From contig NZ_BIFQ01000002.1 of assembly GCF_003967515.1 (NCBI RefSeq), positions 2,170,001 through 2,234,000 of the forward strand: a stretch of DNA of 64,000 nucleotides, given 5' to 3'. Under the pieces are notes generated by a model. The model saw nothing but the letters and a program-made list of their open reading frames with translations. It ran no database searches and had not been told where the DNA came from. Positions 16,904 to 25,338 of this stretch are shown piece by piece (position 1 is the first letter of the stretch; each line of letters begins with the position of its first letter). The translations under genes were made by a program, and so were the position numbers. This stretch comes from Dictyobacter aurantiacus. GTDB lineage: Bacteria; Chloroflexota; Ktedonobacteria; Ktedonobacterales; Ktedonobacteraceae.

Positions 16904-18991
16904 ATGCAGGCAAATGACACAACCGTTGCCGCGGATGAGCCGACCCGCCCATTGCGTGCTGCTCGCATATATCCACCAGATGTGCCTTCCTGGTGGCACC
17001 GCGTACTGCTCGGCTTGATTGTATCGCTGGCTGCTCTGTTGAATTTTTATCGGTTGAATTGGATTGGCTATGGCAATTATTATTATGCCGCCGGCGTGAA
17101 AAGCATGCTGCTGAACTGGCATAATTTCTTTTTTGTTTCTCTGGATCCAGGCGGCTTCGTCACGATCGATAAGCCGCCGCTGGGTTTCTGGCTGCAGGTG
17201 CTAAGCGCTCGGATATTCGGCTTTTCTGGTGTCAGCCTGTTGCTGCCAGAAGCGCTGGCGGGTGTTGTTTCCGTATTAATACTTCACCACCTGGTCGCAC
17301 GGACCTTTGGGCAGTGGGCTGGACTGCTGGCGGCGCTGGCCTTGACCTTGACTCCTCTCAGCATTGTTACCAGCCGCAACAATACTATTGATATGCTGCT
17401 GGTCTGCAGCACGCTATGCGCTGCCTGGACGCTGCTGAAGGCCACTGAGACCGGGCACCTACGCTGGTTGCTCGCCTGTGCCCTGCTGGTGGGTCTGGGG
17501 TTCAACATTAAGATGCTGCAGGCCTACCTGGTGTTGCCTGCTTTCGCGGTTACGTATCTATTGGGTGCGCCACGGCGCTGGTGGATACGCCTGCTACACC
17601 TGTTGCTGGCCGCGCTGCTGTTGCTGACCATTTCTTTATCATGGGTGACGCTGGTTGATATGACTCCAGCCAGCCAGAGACCATATGTTGGCTCTACCAC
17701 AGATAACTCAGAGTTAAGTCTTGCCCTGGGATGGAACGGTCTGACGCGCTTGCTGGGACGCACTCCAGCCGCTAATGGTAAGCCCGAGACTGCTACAAAG
17801 ACGGTCACGGAGACTCCCGCCCAATTGGCCCGCGCCAGGGAAGCGCAGGCCTCCAGCGACATCGGCGCGCCAGATCCTTTGCGCCTGTTCAACCGCCAGT
17901 TGAGCGTGCAGGTGAGCTGGTTCTTGCCTGTGGCTCTGCTGGCACTGGTCGCGCTGGCCTGGCAGGGGCGTCCCCAATTCACCTGGGATCGCCGGCAGCA
18001 GTCGCTGCTCCTCTGGGGCGTCTGGTTGCTAACGATGTATGTCTTCTTTTGCGTCGCCGTATTTTTTCATGTGTATTATATGGTCATGCTATCGCCCGCC
18101 ATCTGCGCGCTGGCCGGTATTGGTTTTGTCGTAATGTGGCAGGATTATATGCGACCTGGCTGGCGCGGCTGGCTGCTTCCTTGCGCGTTAATGTTAACTG
18201 CGGCCACGCAGGGCCAGTTTATACAATATTATCGTGGCTGGAATAGCTGGCTGATACCTACCATCATTATTATCTGTTTTGCCATAGCCCTGTTCCTGAC
18301 TATTGCGCGTGCATTCAGGCGTCCGGTTTCTGATAGGAGTGGCAGGCCACAGAGCGGTCGCCTGGCTCCTGTGAATCGTTTTGTTGTCTTGATGCTCGCA
18401 CTGGTGTTTGGCGTGCTGGCCCTTTTGATTGCACCTACCATATGGGGTGGTTATTCGGTCTTTATCCGATCGGGTGTGCAGGGCTCGGCGGGCCCCGTTG
18501 TTCATGTGAGTCCCACCGGCGATCTCACAATTGTCAAGCCTGGTGTGCAGAAGGGCCCCCCATCTCCGGTAGACATAACGTATACACGCCTGATCTCCTA
18601 CCTGCAGGCCCATCGTCAGCATGCACGCTTTCTGGTAGCTACCCAGACCTCATCACCGGCTGCCCCCATTATTCTGGCGACCGGTCAGCCAGTGATGGAT
18701 CTCGGTGGATTTGGTGGTGGAGACAAGATTGTGAACAGGGATCAATTAATAGACCTGGTTAATCGGGGCATGATCCGCTACTTTTTGTTTTCTAACATCC
18801 ATCGCACTACGCACCAGGTAGGTAAGCATAAAGTGACGACTATCAGTGTGCTGGGAGCAGGCGATAACGCCGAAGCCATCAGATGGGTCGGCACGCATTG
18901 TTTCTTGATCTCCGCCAGATTATGGATGCTGCCAAACTCCCACAACGCGCTAAACCAGTTCAGCTTATATAACTGCTCTCACCACACTTAA
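16904..18991 (+). CDS. Glycosyltransferase family 39 membrane protein
   Basis: Polytopic membrane glycosyltransferase of the ArnT/PMT (GT39) type, 695 aa from the ATG at 16904 (GAGG 8 bases upstream; the ATG at 16886 lacks a site). About eleven hydrophobic helices run from residue 25 to 520. The motif DKPPLGFWLQ after the first periplasmic loop is typical of lipid-phosphate-sugar dependent transferases. The C-terminal 170 residues form a soluble domain (HRQHARFLVATQTSSPAAPIILATG...) that faces the outside and resembles the YkcA/B-type extension. Donor and acceptor are unknown; it probably glycosylates exported proteins or cell-surface polymers. Confidence 0.87.
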   Translation: MQANDTTVAADEPTRPLRAARIYPPDVPSWWHRVLLGLIVSLAALLNFYRLNWIGYGNYYYAAGVKSMLLNWHNFFFVSLDPGGFVTIDKPPLGFWLQVLSARIFGFSGVSLLLPEALAGVVSVLILHHLVARTFGQWAGLLAALALTLTPLSIVTSRNNTIDMLLVCSTLCAAWTLLKATETGHLRWLLACALLVGLGFNIKMLQAYLVLPAFAVTYLLGAPRRWWIRLLHLLLAALLLLTISLSWVTLVDMTPASQRPYVGSTTDNSELSLALGWNGLTRLLGRTPAANGKPETATKTVTETPAQLARAREAQASSDIGAPDPLRLFNRQLSVQVSWFLPVALLALVALAWQGRPQFTWDRRQQSLLLWGVWLLTMYVFFCVAVFFHVYYMVMLSPAICALAGIGFVVMWQDYMRPGWRGWLLPCALMLTAATQGQFIQYYRGWNSWLIPTIIIICFAIALFLTIARAFRRPVSDRSGRPQSGRLAPVNRFVVLMLALVFGVLALLIAPTIWGGYSVFIRSGVQGSAGPVVHVSPTGDLTIVKPGVQKGPPSPVDITYTRLISYLQAHRQHARFLVATQTSSPAAPIILATGQPVMDLGGFGGGDKIVNRDQLIDLVNRGMIRYFLFSNIHRTTHQVGKHKVTTISVLGAGDNAEAIRWVGTHCFLISARLWMLPNSHNALNQFSLYNCSHHT

Positions 18992-19010
18992 ACGCGATAG
19001 CGGAATGCGT

Positions 19011-19046
19011 TACAGGTCTGTATATACATTTACATACAGACCTGTA
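19011..19046. terminator. Hairpin between convergent genes
   Basis: TACAGGTCTGTAT (19011-19023) pairs perfectly with ATACAGACCTGTA (19034-19046). It sits between the ends of the GT39 and GNAT genes and probably terminates both. Confidence 0.65.
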
Positions 19047-19060
19047 GCGCGCTGAACAGC

Positions 19061-19525
19061 TTAAGCCTCTTTGTTCGTGATGGGCATTGACATTGCATAA
19101 TGATGCACCTGTAGCCCAAGCCTTCGCCAGAACTGTAGAGCGGTTGTGTTGTTCTTGAGTATATCCAGGTGAATTTCTACCGCACCCCTGCTGGCCAGTT
19201 CGTGGAATGTCGTATGAGCCAGCTCCTGCGCGTAGCCATGGTGGCGATATGCCGGTACAATATAGAAGTCCTCGATCATGCCAGACGTTTTCTGGGTGAA
19301 GGGATTGATGGCCAGGTAACAACTTGAGAAGCCGATCACTTCGTTCTCTAACCTTGCCAGCCAGAAAAAATGGGTTCCCTCCCATGTTTTTTGTGCCGTC
19401 GCTGTAATCCAGCGTACCACAGCGGCATGATCCGTTCCCGCGGCATCCAATTCCAGGTTGTACTTGTAGCCAAGCTGCTGAATCAGCGGTAAATCTTCAG
19501 ATTTTATTGGCTGCATATCTAGCAT
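19061..19525 (-). CDS. GNAT family N-acetyltransferase
   Basis: 154 aa with the GNAT fold: motif A region IEDFYIVPAYRHHGYAQELAH carries the acetyl-CoA loop (R-x-x-G-x-A variant, RHHGYA), and the C-terminal LDILKNNTTALQFWRRLGL is the usual motif B. The acceptor amine is unknown. The first codons (MLDMQPI) offer two starts; the difference is only three residues. A 32-bp perfect hairpin lies just upstream. Confidence 0.88.
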   Translation of the reverse strand: MLDMQPIKSEDLPLIQQLGYKYNLELDAAGTDHAAVVRWITATAQKTWEGTHFFWLARLENEVIGFSSCYLAINPFTQKTSGMIEDFYIVPAYRHHGYAQELAHTTFHELASRGAVEIHLDILKNNTTALQFWRRLGLQVHHYAMSMPITNKEA

Positions 19526-19552
19526 TCGTATAGCCTTTTAAGAATATAGGAT

Positions 19553-19618
19553 TTGTTTATATAAATGCGGTGGTTGAGGCGCTCCAGAGCGCCTCAACCA
19601 CCGCATTTATATAAACAA
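19553..19618. repeat. Long perfect hairpin, 32-bp arms
   Basis: Arms 19553-19584 and 19587-19618 are perfectly complementary with a 2-base turn (CA). It lies between the GNAT gene and the end of the F420 dehydrogenase gene on the minus strand, so it would form in the 3' end of the latter's transcript and in the leader of the former. Not related in sequence to the modular repeat family. Confidence 0.85.
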
Positions 19619-19631
19619 GCAGAAAACTGAT

Positions 19632-20645
19632 TTATCCCCAGCGCTCCCGTAGACGCGGCATAATATCTTTGGCGTAGAGCTTCATGAAGCGGGACTGGTC
19701 ATCGCCGGGATAGTGGAAGACCAGGTGGGTGAAGCCCAGTTCGATATAGGAGCGGATCTGCTCGATGTGCTCTTCGGGATCGGACGAGACGAGCCAGCGG
19801 CGATGGGCCTGATCCGCCACCCCTTCGGCGCGCCGCTCCATCTCACGGGCATCGTGAATCTGCACCTTATCCTCGGCTGGCAGTGCCAGAGCGGCCCAGA
19901 TACGCGTATCGGCCAGCGCATGATCGCGATTCTCATCAAAGGCGACCTTCACCTCGATGGTGCGCTCTACATCGTCTGGATCCTTGTTGGCGGCCTTCGC
20001 CCCCTCTTCTACTGCCGGCAGGAGTTTATCGCGATAGAGCTCCTCGCCTTTGCCGGATGTGCAGATAAAACCATCCCCGGCGCGACCGGCGAACTTTGCT
20101 GCTACAGGACCACCAGCACTGATATAGATGGGCACGGGCTGCTCTGGCTTATCATAAATGGTGGCGTTTTTGGTCTTATAGTATTTGCCTTCGAAGTTTA
20201 CCAGATCCTCGGTCCACAACTGCTTGATCAGCGCGACCGCCTCGCGTAAGCGTGCCAGGCGCTCTTTGGCCTCTGGCCACTCAGCTGCGGTGACGGCCAC
20301 CTCGTTCAAAGATTCACCAGAACCGACGCCAAGGATAACGCGACCAGGATTGAGGACGCCGAGCGTGCCAAAGGCCTGCGCGATTACTGCTGGTTCATAG
20401 CGGAAGGTTGGTGTCAGTACGCTGGTACCCAGCTCGATGCGCGAAGTGCGCTCACCCACGGCTCCCAGCCAGACAAGCGCCTGAGGAGCGTGTCCATTGG
20501 TATGGCGCCATGGCTGGAAATGATCGCTGACCCATACGCTATCGAAGCCGTTTTGCTCGGCCTCAACCGCAAAGTCGATTAACTGGCGTGGCCCGAACTG
20601 TTCCGCCGATGCTTTATATCCAAGTTTTAAGGGATGTTTGCCCAT
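19632..20645 (-). CDS. fgd: F420-dependent glucose-6-phosphate dehydrogenase
   Basis: 337-aa luciferase-like enzyme that oxidises glucose-6-phosphate to 6-phosphogluconolactone while reducing coenzyme F420. It matches the FGD subgroup closely: LKLGYKASAEQFGP at the N-terminus, VSDHFQPWRH with the active-site His42 and Trp46, GERTSRIELGTSVLTPTFRY, and GVGSGESLNE with Glu111, the equivalent of the catalytic acid in characterised FGDs. AGGRAGDGFICTSGKG binds the phosphate region. It supplies F420H2 for reductases such as the LLM protein at 46108. A lactonase that could take its product lies at 25339. Confidence 0.92.
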   Translation of the reverse strand: MGKHPLKLGYKASAEQFGPRQLIDFAVEAEQNGFDSVWVSDHFQPWRHTNGHAPQALVWLGAVGERTSRIELGTSVLTPTFRYEPAVIAQAFGTLGVLNPGRVILGVGSGESLNEVAVTAAEWPEAKERLARLREAVALIKQLWTEDLVNFEGKYYKTKNATIYDKPEQPVPIYISAGGPVAAKFAGRAGDGFICTSGKGEELYRDKLLPAVEEGAKAANKDPDDVERTIEVKVAFDENRDHALADTRIWAALALPAEDKVQIHDAREMERRAEGVADQAHRRWLVSSDPEEHIEQIRSYIELGFTHLVFHYPGDDQSRFMKLYAKDIMPRLRERWG

Positions 20646-21112
20646 GCTATAAATCCTCTCTATCTTTCTGTGTCTTATGAGGAATTTTATTGTCGCAATA
20701 AAGCTTCCTCTTGGGCTACGAAGAAATAGTTGTATAGCGTTTCAAAGATTCTGGTGCTTACAGCATATCACTTGTTAAGAAGGGGACTTTCTCTCGTCTT
20801 TCTGGCGCACGTGAGCGCCCCCATACGGGCGGCCGCAGGTGCGAGAACTTGTCTCGATTGTAGATGATGATCATGAGCGTCAGATACCCTCTAAAACGAT
20901 GGATGAAGCAGATTTATTCCCGTTCCGCCGCTGCGCTCACTTGAGAAGTTGGTTGCCAAGGGATGGAATTTAGCGTGTTTTTTATACTGTAAGGAGGAGC
21001 GCAAGGGCATTCAAAGGCAGTGAGGATACATGGAGTGTGCTATTCCTCATTCTCATCGCTTTTGAGCTATTCATGCGCATCGGTGGTGATGATGAAAGAG
21101 AGATTTTAGCAC
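20646..21112. other. Gap with one partial repeat copy
   Basis: Outside repeat copy C (20811-20891) no gene or clear promoter was found. The gap separates the divergent fgd and aquaporin genes, so it must hold promoters for both. Confidence 0.5.
20811..20891 (+). repeat. Modular palindromic repeat, copy C (hairpin missing)
   Basis: Prefix GTGAGCGCCCCCATACGGGC runs into GCGGCCGC (20829-20836) and then directly into suffix-like sequence AGGTGCGAGAACT and ATCATGAGCGTCAGA. The central hairpin present in other copies is absent. Confidence 0.75.
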
Positions 21113-22018
21113 ATGGATAATCATATAATGAATGACTATGTTAATGAAGAGCCAGAAGAAGTTGATATTGATGCGGCAATGGGACAACGGGTGACAGACC
21201 CATCTGCGCGTGGGCGTAATATTGAGCGTAAGGGTATCAGCGCGGTTGTCGCAGAGTTGATCGGGAGCTTTCTATTTGTGTTTGTGGGGGTGGGTTCGGT
21301 CATGGCCAACACCTGGATGCAAGGGGCGGTTGGCCTGCCGGGAATCGCCGTGGCCCATGGTCTGGCGCTGGCAGTGCTGATTACCATCTTTGGCGCCACC
21401 TCAGGCGGACATTTTAATCCGGCCGTGACCATCGCTTTTCTGGTGGCGCGGCGCATTAAATCTGGCCTGGGCTTCTGTTATATTGTGGCCCACCTGTTGG
21501 GTGCCGTCTTTGCCGCCCTTCTTCTACGTGTGGTCTTTCCCGCCTTTGTGTGGAAGGCCGCCCAACTGGGGACACCCGCCTTATCGAATAGTGTATCTAT
21601 TGGAGCGGGCATTGCGGTGGAGGCGTTGCTGACCTTCTTCTTACTCTTAGCTATCTATGGTACTGCGATTGATACGCGCGCGCCAAAGTTCGGTGGTTTC
21701 TCTATTGGATTGACCATGACCGCCTGCATACTCGGTGGTGGGGTATTAACGGGAGGTATCATGAATCCAGCGCGTGCCTTTGGTCCTGCCCTGATGAGCG
21801 GTATCTGGACCAACCAGTTCGTCTACTGGATTGGCCCGATTGTCGGTGCCGTACTGGCGGCCTGTGTCTACGAATCCCTTATTTTACCGCGTTCGCAACA
21901 TGAAGCGCTGCCCCTTGAGCAAAGCACCGACTCTGAAGAGAGCGTTGTTCCTCAGCAGGTACAAGAGCGCAACTTCGAGGCAGATCATTCTCCATTTAGC
22001 CTGACAGGTGACCAGTAG
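21113..22018 (+). CDS. Aquaporin / MIP family channel
   Basis: 301 aa with six membrane helices and the two pore loops HFNPAVTIAF and GGIMNPARAFGPAL, both with intact NPA motifs. The Arg after the second NPA (NPAR) is the selectivity-filter Arg. The protein conducts water and perhaps glycerol or small neutral solutes. The N-terminal 45 residues and the C-terminal 50 residues are acidic, polar extensions beyond the core. The start is uncertain: ATGs at 21113 and 21128 are both possible, and the only Shine-Dalgarno-like stretch, AGAGAG, is rather far from the first. Confidence 0.92.
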   Translation: MDNHIMNDYVNEEPEEVDIDAAMGQRVTDPSARGRNIERKGISAVVAELIGSFLFVFVGVGSVMANTWMQGAVGLPGIAVAHGLALAVLITIFGATSGGHFNPAVTIAFLVARRIKSGLGFCYIVAHLLGAVFAALLLRVVFPAFVWKAAQLGTPALSNSVSIGAGIAVEALLTFFLLLAIYGTAIDTRAPKFGGFSIGLTMTACILGGGVLTGGIMNPARAFGPALMSGIWTNQFVYWIGPIVGAVLAACVYESLILPRSQHEALPLEQSTDSEESVVPQQVQERNFEADHSPFSLTGDQ

Positions 22019-22075
22019 TATCCTGGTGGATGGGCCTACCGATGGCCCATCCTTTGGCCGCTGGTGGGTAGAGCA

Positions 22076-22300
22076 TTAGCCCTGGTGAAACACCAGCAGA
22101 ATAGCGATCACCAGTGAATAGACGGCGATCGTCTCGGCGAATACCAGGCCGAGCAAGAAGTTGGTCCGCAGGGCCGATGTCGCCTCGGGATTGCGTCCTA
22201 TCGCCTCATATGCCTTGCCATTGGCGAGCCCCATCGCCAGTCCCGCGCCGATCGCACCGAGTCCAATCGCTATGCCCGCCGCAATTAATGGTGAACTCAT
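22076..22300 (-). CDS. atpE: ATP synthase F0 subunit c (isolated gene)
   Basis: 74-aa two-helix proteolipid from the ATG at 22300 (AAGGAGAG upstream; the frame from 22327 adds nine charged residues). Helix 1 is Gly/Ala rich (GIAIGLGAIGAGLAMGLANG), the polar loop has RNP at 36-38, and helix 2 carries the ion-binding Glu56 in FAETIAVYSLVIA. Thr57 and Tyr61 are present, but Met replaces the Gln expected in helix 1 of sodium-type rings, so proton specificity is likely. No other atp gene is in the window: it sits alone between the aquaporin and a response regulator. Confidence 0.92.
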   Translation of the reverse strand: MSSPLIAAGIAIGLGAIGAGLAMGLANGKAYEAIGRNPEATSALRTNFLLGLVFAETIAVYSLVIAILLVFHQG

Positions 22301-22488
22301 ATCTTTTCTCTCCTTTGCTTCCTGCATCCATCGCTGGATTAGCTATATCTTCTTTTTTATTACACTTTTATTGTAGCTAAAAAAATATGCCATATTTATC
22401 ATCCGTTCGGATGAAATGGCGGTCGCCAAAAGGAGTAGTACGTCTCTTCGACCTTTTCTTTCCGCGTGCTATCTTACTTCCGCTACCG

Positions 22489-22660
22489 TGGGGACACGTG
22501 AGTATCCTCACATTCGCGTCCGCACTGGTTTTATGTGTTGGTGCATAGGTGCGCTGATGCGCACCTATGCACCAACACATAAAACGGCCTCCTGAGCATC
22601 TTAGGGGCGAAAAATCAGGCAGACCGCAGGCGATGACCATGAGAGCAAGACACGCTCTCT
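22489..22660 (+). repeat. Modular palindromic repeat, copy D (prefix-hairpin-suffix)
   Basis: A diverged prefix (CACGTGAG, then CGCGTCCGCACTG) lacks GCGGCCGC. The hairpin has 27-bp perfect arms at 22528-22554/22559-22585 with loop TGAT and inner stem GGTGCATAGGTGCGC. The suffix has CTCCTGAGCA, GGGGCGAAAAATCAG and a small terminal GAGAGC/GCTCTC hairpin. Confidence 0.88.
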
Positions 22661-22691
22661 AGATGTTTATTGGTTTTAACACAGCCATTTT

Positions 22692-22700
22692 TGCTATAAT
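22692..22700 (+). promoter_or_regulatory. Extended -10 promoter
   Basis: TGC-TATAAT at 22692-22700, an extended -10 element, about 45 bases before the response regulator start. No strong -35 box. Confidence 0.5.
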
Positions 22701-22746
22701 CAGAAGGAGAATAGAAGAGAAATGAAGTATCCTTTGAGGAGGATTG

Positions 22747-23451
22747 ATGGAGAACCACAAGCAGAGAAAGATCCGCCTGCTGATTGCCAGTGCCTACGAT
22801 GTGATCGTGGAAGGATTGTATAGCATATTTTCAGGCAATCATGAGATTGAACTGGTCGGGTGCGCGACCAGCATACCCGAATCTATCCGCCTGGTGGGCG
22901 AATGTGAACCGGATGTCTTGCTGATTGATCCCCATATGTCGGAAATGGATGGCCTGCGCGCCATTGAGCTGATCCGTGGAGAATGGCCCCGGGTAGCTAT
23001 CGTTGTGTTGACGGCTAATGCGCATGAAGAACACATGTTACGCCTGTTGCGCTCTGGCGTCTTTGCCTATTTAACGTCTCACGTGAAACGGAGTCAGTTG
23101 ATCCATGCCACCCATGCCGCGGCACAGGGCCATACCCTGCTCCATCCAACCATCCTCAAGCGCCTGCTCGCGTTGATGCAGACGCCTGAAGCAGCGGTGG
23201 TAGCTCGTGAAAGTGAGCCGGACCCCGCTAGAGAAAATGTTGAACTAACCCGACGCGAACGGGAGGTATTGCTGCTGGTAGCACATGGTGAGCGCAATAA
23301 AGAGATTGCCGCCCATCTGGGTATCAGCGAACCAACCGTGAAATCGCATCTTGCCACCATCTACTACAAATTAGGTGTCGATTCACGTGCGTCCGCCGTA
23401 GCAACCGCGCTTGAACGTGGCATCATCACCCTGCAGGGGAGATTCTCATAA
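22747..23451 (+). CDS. NarL/FixJ-type response regulator with degenerate receiver domain
   Basis: 234 aa. The N-terminal receiver domain (about residues 9-128) keeps the phospho-acceptor position Asp61 (LLIDPHMSEMDG) and Thr89, but the usual acidic pair at the end of strand 1 is Ser15-Ala16 and the conserved Lys after strand 5 is Ser111 (AYLTSH). The C-terminal LuxR HTH is intact (LTRREREVLLLVAHGERNKEIAAHLG, then TVKSHLATIYYKLGV). The ATG at 22747 follows GAGGAGG. No sensor kinase is nearby. Phosphorylation-independent DNA binding is inferred from the missing residues. Confidence 0.9.
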   Translation: MENHKQRKIRLLIASAYDVIVEGLYSIFSGNHEIELVGCATSIPESIRLVGECEPDVLLIDPHMSEMDGLRAIELIRGEWPRVAIVVLTANAHEEHMLRLLRSGVFAYLTSHVKRSQLIHATHAAAQGHTLLHPTILKRLLALMQTPEAAVVARESEPDPARENVELTRREREVLLLVAHGERNKEIAAHLGISEPTVKSHLATIYYKLGVDSRASAVATALERGIITLQGRFS

Positions 23452-23542
23452 GAAAAGTACTTGTTGTTAACCACCTTTTGGTGTATAAGAGGGAAAGAAA
23501 TTTTAATTTTGTTTCTTGCATTCCTGGGAAAGAGATATCATT

Positions 23543-23809
23543 GTGCAGAACCATTCAAGCGGCCAGACAGACAATATAGACAATATAGATGAGCAGAAGC
23601 CTGACCAACAGGGTGAGGAGGAAGAGGTAGCCGAAATTATCCCACCCCGCAAAATCAACTGGCTTCTCGTGGCAATAATCATCCTGGTAATTATCGGATT
23701 CGCTATCTTTGGTGTAACAACGTTGCAGCACCATCCCCCTCTACCATCTGATACCACCGGTGCGCTTTATCACCTGGTAACTGCTACTGCTAGTATTTTG
23801 CCTCTTTAA
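23543..23809 (+). CDS. Small single-pass membrane protein
   Basis: 88 aa from a GTG at 23543, supported by GGGAAAGAG 8 bases upstream; an ATG at 23516 has no site. The N-terminus is acidic and Gln/Asn-rich with two DNID repeats, then comes KINW and one strong membrane helix (WLLVAIIILVIIGFAIFGVTTL) and a short tail. Family not recognised. It follows the response regulator by 90 bases on the same strand, so the two may be co-transcribed. Confidence 0.55.
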   Translation: MQNHSSGQTDNIDNIDEQKPDQQGEEEEVAEIIPPRKINWLLVAIIILVIIGFAIFGVTTLQHHPPLPSDTTGALYHLVTATASILPL

Positions 23810-24282
23810 AACGGTATCAAACATGCATCATATAGTTATCAGCATGCGGGTGTGTCGAACCCACACCTGCATCTGATGATTGCCTGATGTTGCCCGCGAA
23901 CTGGCTGTGTGCTTAGCTTATAGGTCATAATAGCTATCCGCTCTGCCGCAATGATGCGATATATACCTCCGTTGCGACGTATATTCTGATGGATGTGGCC
24001 TGGTTCTCATAAAATCGGGTGCCATTCGTCCGTTGTATGGGGGCATTGAAAGATATGGATTGCATTAATGCACCTTTGCTGCAACTGTCAGACTTCGTTT
24101 TTGAGGATACTATGGATGTTATCGTGATGCCAGGTATAGGGCGGTTGCTTGTCTATCTTTGTATCTTGGATCGGAGCCTGGATCAGATGGATTAACGAGT
24201 TTTGCTTATTTACCTGCTGGATGGAAGGGAAGTGTGCTGCGGTGAGGATGATCTCTGGTACTTGAGTCAGAAAGATAAATAT
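23810..24282. other. Gap without a supported gene
   Basis: No coding frame with a ribosome-binding site and no clear hairpin or repeat copy was found. It must contain the promoter of the epimerase gene. Confidence 0.45.
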
Positions 24283-25269
24283 GTGAAGATTCTCGTTACC
24301 GGCGGGACCGGTTTCCTGGGCCGGCGCCTGGTTTCAGCTTTGCTGGATCGAGGACACCAGGTATATATGATGGGTCGCAACTTCTCGCGTGTGCAAGAAT
24401 TGATGCAGGATGGTGCTATTCCTGTCGCCTGTGATCTGCGCGAGCGCGAGGCGGTGTTTGCTGCCTGTGCTGGAATGAATACCGTATACCATGTTGCCGC
24501 GCTGGTAAAGCCATGGGGCGACTGGACCGATTTCTTTGAGATCAACGTTGAGGGCACGGCTACCGTGCTGGAGGGATGTCGCAGGCATAATATCCGACGC
24601 TGCATCTATGTCTCAACTTCGGGCGTTACCTTTAACGGGCAAAATCAACACAACATTACGGAGTCCGCTCCTTATCCGTCTCGCTTCTCTTCTCCGTATA
24701 CCCGTTCAAAATACCAGGCAGAGAAACTGGTGCAGGCGGCCAGCGATGTTCCAACGGTTATTATCCGTCCACACGTCATCTTTGGTCCCGGTGATCGCTG
24801 GTTACCCCGCATGCTGGAGCATGCGCGCCAACAGCGCCTCTATCAGATTGGCAATGGCCGCAATCGCAGCGACGTGACCTATGTGGATAACGTCGTCCAC
24901 GCCTTGCTGCTAGCTCTGTATGCTCAGAACATCTGTGGCAAAACATATATCATTACCAACGATGAACACATCGTTTTATGGAATGCGCTGCGTGTTATTC
25001 TACAGCGTCTAAAGCTCTCCGAATCTTTACATACCCTTCCGCTCCCCTTTGCGTTGATGGCGGCGTCCGCTATGGAAAGGCGAGCCAGCTGGATAGGAAA
25101 CACTCCCATGCTGACACGCTACACCGCTACCATGCTGGCTTGTACCCAGACCTATGATATCAGCGCGGCGCGCAAAGACCTGGCCTATGAACCGGTGGTC
25201 TCGGTTTCCGAAGGCATTGATCGCACGCTGGACTCATTGAAGCTTCATCGAAGGTGGACCATATATTGA
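24283..25269 (+). CDS. NAD-dependent epimerase/dehydratase family protein
   Basis: Extended SDR of about 328 aa. The fold begins at VKILVTGGTGFLGRRLV, so the GTG at 24283 is the likely start; the frame to 24202 adds 27 residues that do not fit. The cofactor motif GGTGFLG, the catalytic Ser in VSTSGVTF and YTRSK (Tyr and Lys) are present. It resembles the 3-beta-hydroxysteroid dehydrogenase/dihydroflavonol reductase branch. A sugar or terpenoid ketone may be the substrate; context gives no hint. The RBS is weak (AGAAAG). Confidence 0.85.
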   Translation: MKILVTGGTGFLGRRLVSALLDRGHQVYMMGRNFSRVQELMQDGAIPVACDLREREAVFAACAGMNTVYHVAALVKPWGDWTDFFEINVEGTATVLEGCRRHNIRRCIYVSTSGVTFNGQNQHNITESAPYPSRFSSPYTRSKYQAEKLVQAASDVPTVIIRPHVIFGPGDRWLPRMLEHARQQRLYQIGNGRNRSDVTYVDNVVHALLLALYAQNICGKTYIITNDEHIVLWNALRVILQRLKLSESLHTLPLPFALMAASAMERRASWIGNTPMLTRYTATMLACTQTYDISAARKDLAYEPVVSVSEGIDRTLDSLKLHRRWTIY

Positions 25270-25338
25270 TGCGCTGTTCATAGATAGTAGAGACCAGAGT
25301 TCTTCACTCCAGTCTCTACAAGCCTGCTTTTCCAGGTG

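Noticed and set aside
22114..22380. Plus-strand frames opposite the subunit c gene
   Set aside because: Low-complexity antisense frames; the minus strand encodes a clear proteolipid.
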